A stretch of 13,438 bases of DNA from Methyloceanibacter sp. GTDB taxonomy: Bacteria > Pseudomonadota > Alphaproteobacteria > Rhizobiales > Methyloligellaceae. Below, piece after piece: positions 6,583 to 13,438 of this stretch. The notes below the pieces were generated by a model, which was not told the DNA's origin, ran no database searches, and was given only the letters and a program-made list of their open reading frames with translations. A program made the position numbers and the translations under genes. The stretch's first letter is position 1, and each line of letters starts with the position of its first letter. The DNA lies in contig JANWJA010000103.1 in the NCBI GenBank assembly GCA_025449615.1, forward strand, positions 1-13,438. Reading direction: 5' to 3'.

Positions 6583-7563
6583 CTACTTGCAAATCGGCAG
6601 CGGCCGCGCCGGCGGCGCCGGCGGTTGAGCTTTCTTGAGCTTCTCCAGGATCGGCTCGAGGGTTTCCTTCGGCCAGAATTTCGGCGCGCCGATCGCGCGC
6701 AAGCAGGAGGCATTCCAATACGAGCCGGCGCGCGACGGCGACTTTCCGGCCTTCACCGCTTGCGCCACGGCCGCGATGTCGGTTGACTCAGGATAGATGT
6801 AAAGCGTCGATTTCTCCTGCATCATCGGGATGATTTTTGCCGCGTCGCCTTGCGACCAGCTGGTGCAGCCATTGCTGCGGCCTGCGGCATAATCCGTCAG
6901 TGTCCCAACCGGAACGTAGCCTTCCGCGTTAGCGTATTGGCTGTCCGGATCTTTTCGCCGGCAGGCCACTCGCAACACGGCGGCCGGATGCCCGCCAATG
7001 GCGCGCGGTCTCGCATTTGCCGTGTCGCCTTCGCCGTCGAACTGCACGAACGAGCGGCTAAAGGCAACGTATTTTCCCGCTGAGCGATAATACCCTTTGA
7101 ACGAGGTTCTGATCTCGGCGGTCACATAGGGCCCACCGGTCGTCAGCTTGGAATCCTGCGCATTGCTGAAATTCTTCGCGCATTGAATGCCGTTGGTGAA
7201 ATTCGCGCCCGGCACGGCGCGGCCGCTACCGTGTCCCGATGGCACCGCGCGAAATGTCTGGTCGGCTTCGCAGATAATGTAAAACCGTCGCCCAAAGCCG
7301 GCGGGACGCGTGGCGTCCATGGCGAAGTAGCAGGGATTTTTGACCGCGCCTGCGCTCAATTTTTGCTGGTAGAGCGCGCGCGCCCTCTGCAACACCAATG
7401 GCGCGATCTGGCCGTCGCCGTCGCCGACATGCGACTTAAGCCAAGCCGGAACGTCCGATGGCTGCTCCGCCGCGAACGATCGAGGCAGACCCGAGAAAGC
7501 AACAGCGCCCACGATCGCGCTGACGACGGCGACGATAATTGGAAGGAGGCGTCGTGACTGCAA
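6583..7563 (-). CDS. Secreted L,D-transpeptidase-type protein, YkuD_2 family (murein L,D-transpeptidase catalytic domain family)
   Basis: This 326-residue protein has a signal peptide (hydrophobic stretch 7-24, probable cleavage near Ala31-Ala32), so it acts in the periplasm. The body resembles the YkuD_2 branch of L,D-transpeptidases: SGHGSGR at 109-115, a TTGGPYVTAE stretch, IGGHPAAV with His192, and GRSNGCTSW with the presumed catalytic Cys233. Such enzymes form 3-3 peptidoglycan crosslinks or attach proteins to peptidoglycan; the substrate here is unknown. Six other cysteines (78, 98, 128, 201, 287, 325) could form disulfides. The C-terminus is Pro-rich and ends PLPICK. The start is TTG at 7563 with AGGAG ten bases upstream; no ATG or GTG codon lies in the region that encodes the signal peptide. 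It follows guaA by 45 bases on the same strand, suggesting shared transcription. His192 is less certain as catalytic, since its distance to the Cys is longer than usual. Confidence 0.8.
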   Translation of the reverse strand: MQSRRLLPIIVAVVSAIVGAVAFSGLPRSFAAEQPSDVPAWLKSHVGDGDGQIAPLVLQRARALYQQKLSAGAVKNPCYFAMDATRPAGFGRRFYIICEADQTFRAVPSGHGSGRAVPGANFTNGIQCAKNFSNAQDSKLTTGGPYVTAEIRTSFKGYYRSAGKYVAFSRSFVQFDGEGDTANARPRAIGGHPAAVLRVACRRKDPDSQYANAEGYVPVGTLTDYAAGRSNGCTSWSQGDAAKIIPMMQEKSTLYIYPESTDIAAVAQAVKAGKSPSRAGSYWNASCLRAIGAPKFWPKETLEPILEKLKKAQPPAPPARPLPICK

Positions 7564-7608
7564 CGGATCAAATCTCCTGGCGAAGCATTTGGACTTTGTC
7601 CGACATCA

Positions 7609-9174
7609 CTATTCCCACTCGATCGTCCCCGGCGGCTTCGAGGTGATATCATAAACTACGCGGTTGATGCCGCGCACCTCGTTGATGATGCGCCGCGCCG
7701 CGTGACCGAGAAATTCGTGTGAGAAGTCGTAATAGTCCGCCGTCATGCCGTCGGTCGAGGTCACGGCGCGGAGCGCGCAGACAAAGTCGTAGGTGCGGGC
7801 ATCGCCCATCACGCCGACGGTGCGCACCGGCAGCAGCACGGCGAAGGCCTGCCAGATCGTGTCGTAAAGCCCGGCCTTCCTGATCTCCTCGATATAGATC
7901 GCGTCGGCCTTGCGCAGGATCGCGAGCTTCTCCTCGGTGATGTCGCCCGGAATGCGAATGGCGAGCCCCGGGCCCGGAAACGGATGGCGATTGACGAAGG
8001 CAGGCGGCAGGCCGAGCTCGCGCCCGAGCTTCCTCACCTCGTCCTTGAACAATTCGCGCAACGGCTCGATCAGCTTGAAGCGCATACGCTCCGGCAGCCC
8101 GCCGACATTGTGATGCGACTTGATGGTGACCGACGGACCGCCGGTGAACGACACGCTCTCGATCACATCCGGATAGAGCGTGCCTTGCGCGAGGAAATCC
8201 ACCTGGCCCAGCTTTTGCGCCTCCTCGTCGAACACTTCGACAAACAGACGCCCGATGGTTTTCCGCTTGGCTTCCGGATCGGCGATGCCTTTCAGCTCGC
8301 TTAAGAAGCGCGCGGCGGCGTCCACCGCGATCAGCGGGATATTGTAATGGCCCCTGAACAGCTCGACGACTTCTTTCGCTTCGTTCTGCCGGAGCAGGCC
8401 GTGATCGACGAAGATGCAAGTGAGCTGGTCGCCGATCGCCTCGTGGATCAGCAGCGCCGCCACGGCGGAGTCCACCCCGCCCGAGAGCCCGCACACCACG
8501 CGGCCTTTGCCAACCTGCTCCTTGATGCGTTTGATTTCCGTCTCGCGGAATTGCGCCATGGTCCAATCGCCGGCGCAACCGGCGATCTTATGCACGAAAT
8601 TCGAGAGCAGCTTGGCGCCGTCCGGCGTGTGCACGACCTCCGGGTGGAACTGCAGGCCGTAAATCTTGCGCTCGTCATTGGCGATCGCCGCGAACGGCGC
8701 GCCGTTGGAGATTCCGACGCTGCGGAAGCCCTTTGGCAGCTTGGTCACGCGGTCGCCATGGCTCATCCAGACTTGCGCGCGTTTGTTCTTAGCCCACACA
8801 CCGTCAAACAATGGCGTCTCGTCGACGATCTCAAGCTCGGCGCGGCCAAACTCGCGGTCATGCCCGCCCTCGACGGTGCCGCCAAGCGCGGCGACCAGCG
8901 CCTGCTCGCCATAGCAGATGCCGAGCACCGGCACGTTCGCGTCGAGAATGGCTTTGTCGACGCGCGGCGTGCCGGCCTCGTGCACGGAGGCCGGTCCGCC
9001 GGAGAGGATGATTGCCTTGGGCTTCACCGCCTTGATTGCGGCCTCGGCCTTGTCGAACGGCACGATCTCGGAATAGACGCCGGCCTCGCGCACCCGCCGC
9101 GCGATCAGCTGCGTCACCTGGCTGCCGAAATCGACGATCAGGACTTTGTCATGCTCGGGGGCTTGGGCCGTCAT
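7609..9174 (-). CDS. guaA: GMP synthase (glutamine-hydrolysing)
   Basis: GuaA converts XMP to GMP using ATP and ammonia released from glutamine, the last step of de novo guanine nucleotide synthesis in the cytoplasm. All domains are present in 521 residues, the normal length. The class I amidotransferase domain (about 10-198) has GICYGEQ with nucleophile Cys87 and the His177/Glu179 pair in FHPEV. The ATP pyrophosphatase domain has P-loop LSGGVDSAV (230-238). The C-terminal dimerisation domain ends in the family signature [11 protein letters not shown]. The residue after CYG is Glu; E. coli has Met there. The ATG at 9174 is the obvious start, though no clear ribosome site precedes it. It lies between two L,D-transpeptidase genes on the same strand, 68 bases after one and 45 before the other. 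guaB is not in the window. Confidence 0.98.
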   Translation of the reverse strand: MTAQAPEHDKVLIVDFGSQVTQLIARRVREAGVYSEIVPFDKAEAAIKAVKPKAIILSGGPASVHEAGTPRVDKAILDANVPVLGICYGEQALVAALGGTVEGGHDREFGRAELEIVDETPLFDGVWAKNKRAQVWMSHGDRVTKLPKGFRSVGISNGAPFAAIANDERKIYGLQFHPEVVHTPDGAKLLSNFVHKIAGCAGDWTMAQFRETEIKRIKEQVGKGRVVCGLSGGVDSAVAALLIHEAIGDQLTCIFVDHGLLRQNEAKEVVELFRGHYNIPLIAVDAAARFLSELKGIADPEAKRKTIGRLFVEVFDEEAQKLGQVDFLAQGTLYPDVIESVSFTGGPSVTIKSHHNVGGLPERMRFKLIEPLRELFKDEVRKLGRELGLPPAFVNRHPFPGPGLAIRIPGDITEEKLAILRKADAIYIEEIRKAGLYDTIWQAFAVLLPVRTVGVMGDARTYDFVCALRAVTSTDGMTADYYDFSHEFLGHAARRIINEVRGINRVVYDITSKPPGTIEWE

Positions 9175-9242
9175 GGCATTGGTTAGCGGATAGGGCCTGA
9201 GTCGGCAAGACGCAGGGCTAAGACGTTGGAAGGATTCGCCTC

Positions 9243-10292
9243 TTATCGCTTTTTGCCAGGCCCATCCATCACCACGAAATCCTCACCCGATCGCGTCTCG
9301 GGCGTGGCCGGAGCGTCCGTGGTGACGAGCACGGTGCCCGGTTTCATGGCCTTGCTGATGGCCGCCATCACATCGCTCGAGCCCTTGATGCGCTCAAGCA
9401 CCGCGGTGTTCGGCGCCGTCGCGCCGTCACTGTCCGCATAGAAGCCCATGCCCTCCCAGCTCGAGCCCTGCGGGTCGCCGCCTTGCCAGACGAATACGTT
9501 GGAGCCGAGCGGCTTTGACGGATCTTCGATATTGGCGTCGCCTTGCGCCACGATGGCACCGTTCCGCAGCACGTAGATACGGTTATCGGCGCGGCTGACC
9601 AGGATCGAGGTGACGGCGTTCTTGCCCCCGCCCCCACCGCCGCCCTTCTTCTTGCCGGCCTTGCTGTCGAGCACCTGCTTGGCGTCGGAACCCAGGATCG
9701 GACCGGGATCTTTCACCGACGCTGGGTCGGTATAGTCGCCGGCGATGATCACCGGCGTGCCGATTTGCGTGATCTCGTAAAGCTTCTCGGCAAATTTCGG
9801 CGGCAACCGCACGCAACCGTGGGACGCCGGATAACCGGGCAGCTTACCGGCATGCAGCGCCACCCCGCCCCAAGTCAGCCGTTCCATATGCGGCATCGGC
9901 GCGTTTTCGAACTCGCTGGAATAATGGTCCTTATCCTTTTCCAGAATGGTGAACACGCCGAGCGGCGTGTCATAGCCTTTCTTCCCTGTCGAACATGTCG
10001 CCACACCGATCAGAATGCCGTTGCGATAGACAAAGGCGCGCTGCTTCGGCACCGAGACGATGATGGCGACCGAACCTTGCGGCGACCGCTCGGGATGCCA
10101 GGCAAATCCACCAGGCTTGAGGTTCTTGAAATCGTCCGCCGGGGCTTTTGGCGCCTTGGCGCTCTTGCCGCTCTGCTTCCGCCGGGGCTTGGCCAGCACC
10201 TCGGTGATGATTGGCATCTGAAAGGCGAGAACAATTGCGCCGGCCAGCGCCAAAGCCCCGAATGCCCGCCGCGTCAGCAATCGATCTGTCAT
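9243..10292 (-). CDS. L,D-transpeptidase (YkuD) with a degenerate second YkuD-like domain
   Basis: The 349-residue protein begins with a twin-arginine-like signal, [17 protein letters not shown], so it is probably exported, possibly through Tat. The catalytic YkuD domain (about 74-186) has VALHAG with His147 and the motif SHGCVRLP with His158 and nucleophile Cys160. These enzymes make 3-3 crosslinks in peptidoglycan or attach proteins to it. After a linker with seven consecutive glycines (217-223) the start of the domain recurs: [18 protein letters not shown] resembles the earlier [17 protein letters not shown], and a later segment resembles the domain's end, but no HGC motif is present. The start is the ATG at 10292, preceded by GGGGGCGAG; a TTG further upstream would only add an unlikely 19-residue leader. 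guaA follows 68 bases downstream. Family assignment is firm; the role of the second half is unknown. Confidence 0.92.
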   Translation of the reverse strand: MTDRLLTRRAFGALALAGAIVLAFQMPIITEVLAKPRRKQSGKSAKAPKAPADDFKNLKPGGFAWHPERSPQGSVAIIVSVPKQRAFVYRNGILIGVATCSTGKKGYDTPLGVFTILEKDKDHYSSEFENAPMPHMERLTWGGVALHAGKLPGYPASHGCVRLPPKFAEKLYEITQIGTPVIIAGDYTDPASVKDPGPILGSDAKQVLDSKAGKKKGGGGGGGKNAVTSILVSRADNRIYVLRNGAIVAQGDANIEDPSKPLGSNVFVWQGGDPQGSSWEGMGFYADSDGATAPNTAVLERIKGSSDVMAAISKAMKPGTVLVTTDAPATPETRSGEDFVVMDGPGKKR

Positions 10293-10393
10293 CTCGCCCC
10301 CAAGTGACGCCGCGCTTGGACGATCCCCTGACTGCCCACACCGAGTCAATGCTACACTGAGCGTCCATCACCCGCCGCGGCGAGGAGGACGCG
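10293..10393. promoter_or_regulatory. Divergent intergenic region between L,D-transpeptidase and secreted-protein genes
   Basis: These 101 bases separate divergent starts and must serve both. On plus, TACACT (10353-10358) is a possible -10, with CTGACT (10328-10333) 19 bases before it as a poor -35. On minus, TTGACT (10344-10349) is a fair -35, but no good -10 follows at 17 bases. Both genes have strong ribosome sites here: GGGGGCGAG on minus and GAGGAGGA on plus. Confidence 0.3.
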
Positions 10394-10996
10394 ATGCGTG
10401 TCACATTGGGCTTGGTTCTTGCCGTCCTCTGTCTCGCCGCAAGTTCGGGCGCGGCTAGTGCCGACGACGACACCTCCTATGCCAAACTGAAAAAGCTTGT
10501 CCCCCCGGGTAAGGACTCGCGGCTCTGTGTCGCCCGAACCTACGACGCCGAACATTTGCAGGCGCATCCCAAGCAACAAGTGACCGATATGACCCTGTCG
10601 GTCCGCTACACACAATTGAGCGAGGACGAGGCCACGCTCATCGCCAAAGACGATGGCGGCATCGAGAAACAATATTTCCGCTACGACTTCCTCCTCGCCG
10701 CCAAAACCAGAGACCGCAAAGAGACCCTCTATGCCAGTGGCGATTGCAGCTCGGCGCAAGGCATCGGCTGCGGCGTCGATTGTGACGGGGGCGGCATCGA
10801 GATCGAGCCTATTGCCGGCGGCAACGGCTCGATCCTGATGCGGCTTGAGCGTATCCGCATGAGCTTCGGCTGTTCCGAGGAGGTCCACGAGATCGATCTG
10901 GAGGGCGGCGAGGACGACAAGGTATTTAAGCTCGACAAGGCTCCCGAGGCCGCCTGCGATACGATCGAAGCCGAACGGACTAAGCTCCTGCAATGA
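10394..10996 (+). CDS. Secreted hypothetical protein with six cysteines
   Basis: I do not recognise a named family. The 200-residue product starts with a clear Sec signal peptide, MRVTLGLVLAVLCLAASSGA, with cleavage likely after Ala-Ser-Ala23, leaving an acidic mature protein of about 177 residues in the periplasm or outside. The mature part has six cysteines (45, 118, 126, 130, 160, 188), three of them in the tight pattern GDC-x7-C-x3-C around GIGCGVDCDGGG, suggesting up to three disulfides. The rest reads as a beta-rich fold with many short polar strands. GAGGAGGA four bases before the ATG is a very strong ribosome site and settles both start and strand; the long minus-strand reading over the same DNA is a shadow. 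It is divergent from the L,D-transpeptidase gene and meets rsmB tail to tail with six bases between the stops. Confidence 0.8.
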   Translation: MRVTLGLVLAVLCLAASSGAASADDDTSYAKLKKLVPPGKDSRLCVARTYDAEHLQAHPKQQVTDMTLSVRYTQLSEDEATLIAKDDGGIEKQYFRYDFLLAAKTRDRKETLYASGDCSSAQGIGCGVDCDGGGIEIEPIAGGNGSILMRLERIRMSFGCSEEVHEIDLEGGEDDKVFKLDKAPEAACDTIEAERTKLLQ

Positions 10997-11002
10997 CTCA
11001 CC

Positions 11003-12295
11003 TTAGAGTCGCTCCAGTATCGCCACGAAGAACCCATCGGTCTCGTGGCTCCGCGGCGTCATCAATAAAGTGTCGGACGAACCGTCGGCGGAGCCAGGCG
11101 CTTCCGCGCCAATGGCCGATCGCCAAAGCTCAGGCCAGGGCACGATCTTGAAATCGGGATGGCGGCCGAGAAATGCATCAATCTGATCGCGATTCTCTAC
11201 CGGCAGGATCGAGCAGGTGATGTAGGCGAGCCGACCTCCGGGCTTCACCAAGGACGCACCCTGATCGAGCACCTCGCGCTGCTCGGCAAGCCGCGTCTCC
11301 AGCATCTCAGGTTTCAGCCGCCACTTGGCGTCGGGGCGCCGCCGCCAGACACCAGACCCCGTGCAAGGCGCATCGATCAGGACAAGATCCATCTTGCCTT
11401 GTAAGGCCGCAAGCGCAGCCTCGTCTCCCCCTGGCAGCACTTGCACGTTACGCGCCCCTGCCCGCTTGAGCCGTTCGAAGATCGGCCGCAAGCGCAAACG
11501 GTCGGAGTCATAAGCATAGAGCTGGCCGGTATTTTCCATCGCCGCCGCAAGAGTCAAGGTCTTTCCCCCGGCGCCGGCGCAAAGATCGATGATCTGTTGC
11601 TTCGGCTTCACACCCGCAAGCAGTGTAGCCACTTGCGACCCCTCGTCTTGCACTTCGAACCAGCCTTTGCCGTGGCCCGCTTCCGCCTCGACATGCGGAC
11701 TTCGTCCAGCCCCCGGCGCATGCGCAACGCGAACGCCCAACGGAGAATGTGGCGTGGACTTCGCGTCAAAACGTTGCAGCGCCTTAAGCACTTTCTCGCG
11801 CGTGGATTTCAGCGTGTTGGCGCGGAGATCGACCGGCGCGCGCCTGGCAAGCGCCGCGCCTTCTTCCGCCGCATGATCGCCGAAGGCTTGGAGCATCAGC
11901 GGATGGAGCCATTCAGGATAGTCACCGCGAATATAACTTGGCGCGTCCGCGGGAAGATCGCGCGCTAATCCTTCTAACTCAGCCTCGGTGAGCGGCTCCG
12001 GGGCAAACCGGCTGCCATCGGCGAGCGCGGCGATTTGTTGTGGCGTCTGTCCCCAGCCCGTAACGAGCGTCCGCAACAGAACGGCGCGGGCACTGTCGTC
12101 ACCCATCGCGAGTGCCGACGAGGCGCGGGTCCTTAAGCCATCGAACACCAGATTGCCAATCGCGGCGCGATCGCCAGAGCCGGCGAAGCGATGATTGAGT
12201 CCCCAATCCTTCAACGCTTCCGATGCCGGGCGTTTCCGCGTCTCGATATCGGTCAAGACCTCGATCGCGGCGACGACCCGTGCTCCGGGTGTCAT
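11003..12295 (-). CDS. rsmB: 16S rRNA (cytosine-C5) methyltransferase, RsmB/NOP family
   Basis: RsmB methylates C5 of cytosine 967 (E. coli numbering) in 16S rRNA using S-adenosylmethionine. The 430 residues hold an N-terminal NusB-like helical domain (about 1-140, less conserved) and a C-terminal methyltransferase domain. Visible motifs are DLCAGAGGKTL (237-247, SAM binding), IDAPCTGSG with Cys311 (motif IV) and ITCSILPVEN with Cys361 (motif VI, catalytic in this family). The family contains several RNA cytosine methyltransferases, so position 967 is inferred from the N-terminal domain and family. The ATG at 12295 overlaps the stop of the MAPEG gene as ATGA, so translation is probably coupled and both genes share one transcript. 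In many Rhizobiales rsmB lies close to guaA; here two genes lie between them. Confidence 0.93.
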   Translation of the reverse strand: MTPGARVVAAIEVLTDIETRKRPASEALKDWGLNHRFAGSGDRAAIGNLVFDGLRTRASSALAMGDDSARAVLLRTLVTGWGQTPQQIAALADGSRFAPEPLTEAELEGLARDLPADAPSYIRGDYPEWLHPLMLQAFGDHAAEEGAALARRAPVDLRANTLKSTREKVLKALQRFDAKSTPHSPLGVRVAHAPGAGRSPHVEAEAGHGKGWFEVQDEGSQVATLLAGVKPKQQIIDLCAGAGGKTLTLAAAMENTGQLYAYDSDRLRLRPIFERLKRAGARNVQVLPGGDEAALAALQGKMDLVLIDAPCTGSGVWRRRPDAKWRLKPEMLETRLAEQREVLDQGASLVKPGGRLAYITCSILPVENRDQIDAFLGRHPDFKIVPWPELWRSAIGAEAPGSADGSSDTLLMTPRSHETDGFFVAILERL

Positions 12296-12717
12296 TCCGA
12301 GGCGACGAGGATGCGGCCGGCAATGATGATGAACATCAGAAATAGCGCGGCGGCACTAATCAGAAAGAGCGGACCCCTTCGGTCGATGCGATTTGAGGTG
12401 ACATGCACATAGGCGTGCGCGATGCGCGCCAGCACGAACATCCAACTCAACACCCACAGTATGGAATCCGCGGTGCCGGTGACGAGCGATATTAGAGTCA
12501 GCACATAGAAGATCAGCGGCGTCTCGAGCTGGTTATGAAACGCGTTGCCGATCTGCATGGCGCGCGGCGGCCAGTTCGGCTCGCGTAGCGAAATGGCGGA
12601 AGGCTGTACCAGGCCTCGTCTGATGGCCTGGATGCGCAAATACGACATCCAGAACAGGAGCACGAAGGTGAGCACGAGCTGCGCGAACACCGGCATCAGC
12701 ATGGATTTCATCAACAT
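12292..12717 (-). CDS. MAPEG family membrane protein
   Basis: This protein of about 141 residues has four hydrophobic helices, as expected for the MAPEG superfamily (membrane-associated proteins in eicosanoid and glutathione metabolism). Typical stretches are AFHNQLETPLIFYVL in the second helix region and ARIAHAYVHVTSNRIDRRGP in the third loop. Eukaryotic relatives use glutathione; the substrate of this bacterial branch is not known. I chose the ATG at 12717, which has GGAGGG four bases upstream. A GTG at 12729 in frame would place that ribosome site inside the gene, and an ATG at 12711 with ten-base spacing is also possible. Its stop codon overlaps the rsmB start (ATGA), an arrangement that suggests coupling but no obvious shared function. 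Confidence 0.87.
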   Translation of the reverse strand: MLMKSMLMPVFAQLVLTFVLLFWMSYLRIQAIRRGLVQPSAISLREPNWPPRAMQIGNAFHNQLETPLIFYVLTLISLVTGTADSILWVLSWMFVLARIAHAYVHVTSNRIDRRGPLFLISAAALFLMFIIIAGRILVASE

Positions 12718-12780
12718 GGGTCCCTCCACTCATCTCGTCCGCGCTATACTCATCTAGCATACGATACAGGAGCTAGAGCA
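12718..12780. promoter_or_regulatory. Divergent promoter region between MAPEG and the right-hand membrane protein
   Basis: Only 63 bases separate the two divergent start codons. On plus, TATACT (12745-12750) matches five of six -10 positions and would start transcription near 12757, with CAGGAG (12767-12772) as ribosome site. The expected -35 location is C-rich and unlike the consensus, so an activator may be needed. On minus, TATAGC overlaps the same spot. The compactness suggests the two promoters overlap. Confidence 0.35.
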
Positions 12781-13438
12781 ATGTCCGCCAGTTTAGGCAA
12801 GTCCGTCGTGACCTTTGGCCTCGCCTTTCTGGCCGGCGTCGTAGGCGCCTGTATCGGCTGGTTGGTAACCGGGTTCGCCGCAGACGCCATCTTAAGCGTC
12901 GGAGGTATGTCGGATATCAACGGGGGCCGCGCCATGGTGGCCTTCTTCACCTTTGCCCCCTTCGGCGCCCTTGCCGGGCTCATTCTTGGCGTCTGGCTTG
13001 CGGTGCGGAAACGGACCGGCAATTGGAGCTTTGCCCCTGTCGCCGGCTATTCCGCATTCGTCGTGCTGCTCTGTGTGGGTATCGGTGCGGTCTATGTCGG
13101 CTATCTCTATCTCAGCGACGACATCCTCGTGCACAATGGACCGTCGCCAATCTTGAGATTCGAGATTCGCCTCCCTGCGACCGCCGCGCTTCCTTCAGGC
13201 CTCGATAGCGTCAAGGTCGACCTGGAGACCGATAAGAACAGCATGCCCGGCACGCTCGATGGTGAGATCAAAACTGCCGATGGACGGAAATTCCTGTCGG
13301 GCAGCGTCGAGGTCTATTTCCGCACCTCGAAACGCTTTCTTGTGCTGCGCCTGCCTGGTCAGCCGGACCGGCTATTCGAGCTCAAGCTCGCAAGTAACCC
13401 CAAAGCGTCGGCCGAATATGGGCCATGGCAGCCACTCG
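12781..13438 (+). CDS. Hypothetical membrane protein, N-terminal 219 codons, cut by window edge
   Basis: The frame is open from the ATG at 12781, with AGGAG eight bases upstream, to the window edge. Three hydrophobic helices are visible at about residues 8-32, 52-75 and 86-110. After them comes a soluble part (from about 112) with strand-like segments such as ILRFEIRLPATAALPSG, FLSGSVEVYFRTSKRFLVL and LPGQPDRLFELKL, probably a beta-sandwich on the periplasmic side. I recall proteins of this pattern annotated as hypothetical in Rhizobiales, but no function is known to me. It is divergent from the MAPEG gene across a 63-base gap. The end and any downstream partners lie outside the window. Coding is supported by the ribosome site, the strong hydrophobic pattern and codon use like the neighbours. 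Confidence 0.75.
   Translation, partial: MSASLGKSVVTFGLAFLAGVVGACIGWLVTGFAADAILSVGGMSDINGGRAMVAFFTFAPFGALAGLILGVWLAVRKRTGNWSFAPVAGYSAFVVLLCVGIGAVYVGYLYLSDDILVHNGPSPILRFEIRLPATAALPSGLDSVKVDLETDKNSMPGTLDGEIKTADGRKFLSGSVEVYFRTSKRFLVLRLPGQPDRLFELKLASNPKASAEYGPWQPL

Noticed and set aside
6173..6718. Minus-strand 181-residue reading frame
   Set aside because: It overlaps the C-terminus of the YkuD_2 gene in another frame and the small plus-strand ORF. Its composition is Arg-rich as expected for antisense of GC-rich coding DNA, and no ribosome site precedes it.
8905..8928. GuaA GICYGEQ as a possible active-site defect
   Set aside because: The nucleophile Cys87 and the His/Glu pair are present. The Glu after CYG is not a catalytic position and probably varies by lineage.
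9628..9655. Low-complexity C-rich tract, considered as a possible frameshift or repeat element
   Set aside because: It simply encodes the poly-Gly linker of the L,D-transpeptidase, and the frame continues intact on both sides.
10352..10993. Minus-strand 213-residue reading frame
   Set aside because: It lies opposite a gene with a clear signal peptide and GAGGAGGA ribosome site. It is an antisense shadow.
10995..11010. GACTC-6-GAGTC repeat at the tail-to-tail junction with rsmB
   Set aside because: A five-base stem without a T-run is too weak for a bidirectional terminator, though its position is suggestive.
12754..12776. CTAGC-13-GCTAG inverted repeat around a ribosome site
   Set aside because: Five-base arms with a long spacer are expected by chance at this length.

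Overview
The window looks like ordinary chromosomal DNA of an alphaproteobacterium, most likely from the Rhizobiales/Hyphomicrobiales. This rests on the high GC content, codons ending mostly in G or C, and the gene set: a YfgM-like protein followed by bamB and der, panB, NnrU and MAPEG membrane proteins, rsmB near guaA, and small secreted proteins of a Rhizobiales type. I see no rRNA, tRNA, CRISPR array, insertion sequence, integrase or phage gene. No gene-free stretch exceeds 300 bases.

Layout. Positions 1-2886 (minus strand) hold an envelope-assembly and ribosome-assembly unit in the order YfgM-like anchored TPR protein, bamB (outer-membrane assembly lipoprotein), der (ribosome-assembly GTPase, cut by the left edge). 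A promoter candidate at 2947-2975 lies just ahead of it. Next, also on minus, are panB (pantothenate synthesis, 3031-3891) and a two-gene membrane unit, SRPBCC protein then NnrU-family protein (5109 to 3981). Transcription diverges at 5110-5243. On plus lie a CPBP membrane-protease homologue (5244-6092) and a small unknown ORF (6239-6544). Positions 6583-10292 (minus) carry an L,D-transpeptidase with a degenerate second domain, then guaA (GMP synthase), then a second L,D-transpeptidase of a different family (YkuD_2). A small secreted six-cysteine protein (10394-10996, plus) meets rsmB tail to tail. MAPEG and rsmB form a minus-strand pair overlapping by ATGA. Divergent from them, an unknown three-helix membrane protein runs off the right edge.

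How the genes work together. Most are housekeeping: outer-membrane biogenesis (BamB and possibly the YfgM-like protein), ribosome and rRNA maturation (Der, RsmB), coenzyme A supply (PanB) and guanine nucleotide synthesis (GuaA). The two L,D-transpeptidases act on peptidoglycan in the periplasm, and with BamB and the unknown secreted proteins they give the region an envelope flavour.

I found no convincing new multi-gene system. The best leads are the duplicated, catalytically dead second domain in the L,D-transpeptidase, two unrelated L,D-transpeptidase families flanking guaA, a 15-bp dyad ahead of panB, a hairpin that overlaps a promoter candidate ahead of the small ORF, the arginine-to-histidine change in the CPBP protein, and several unknown small or secreted proteins.
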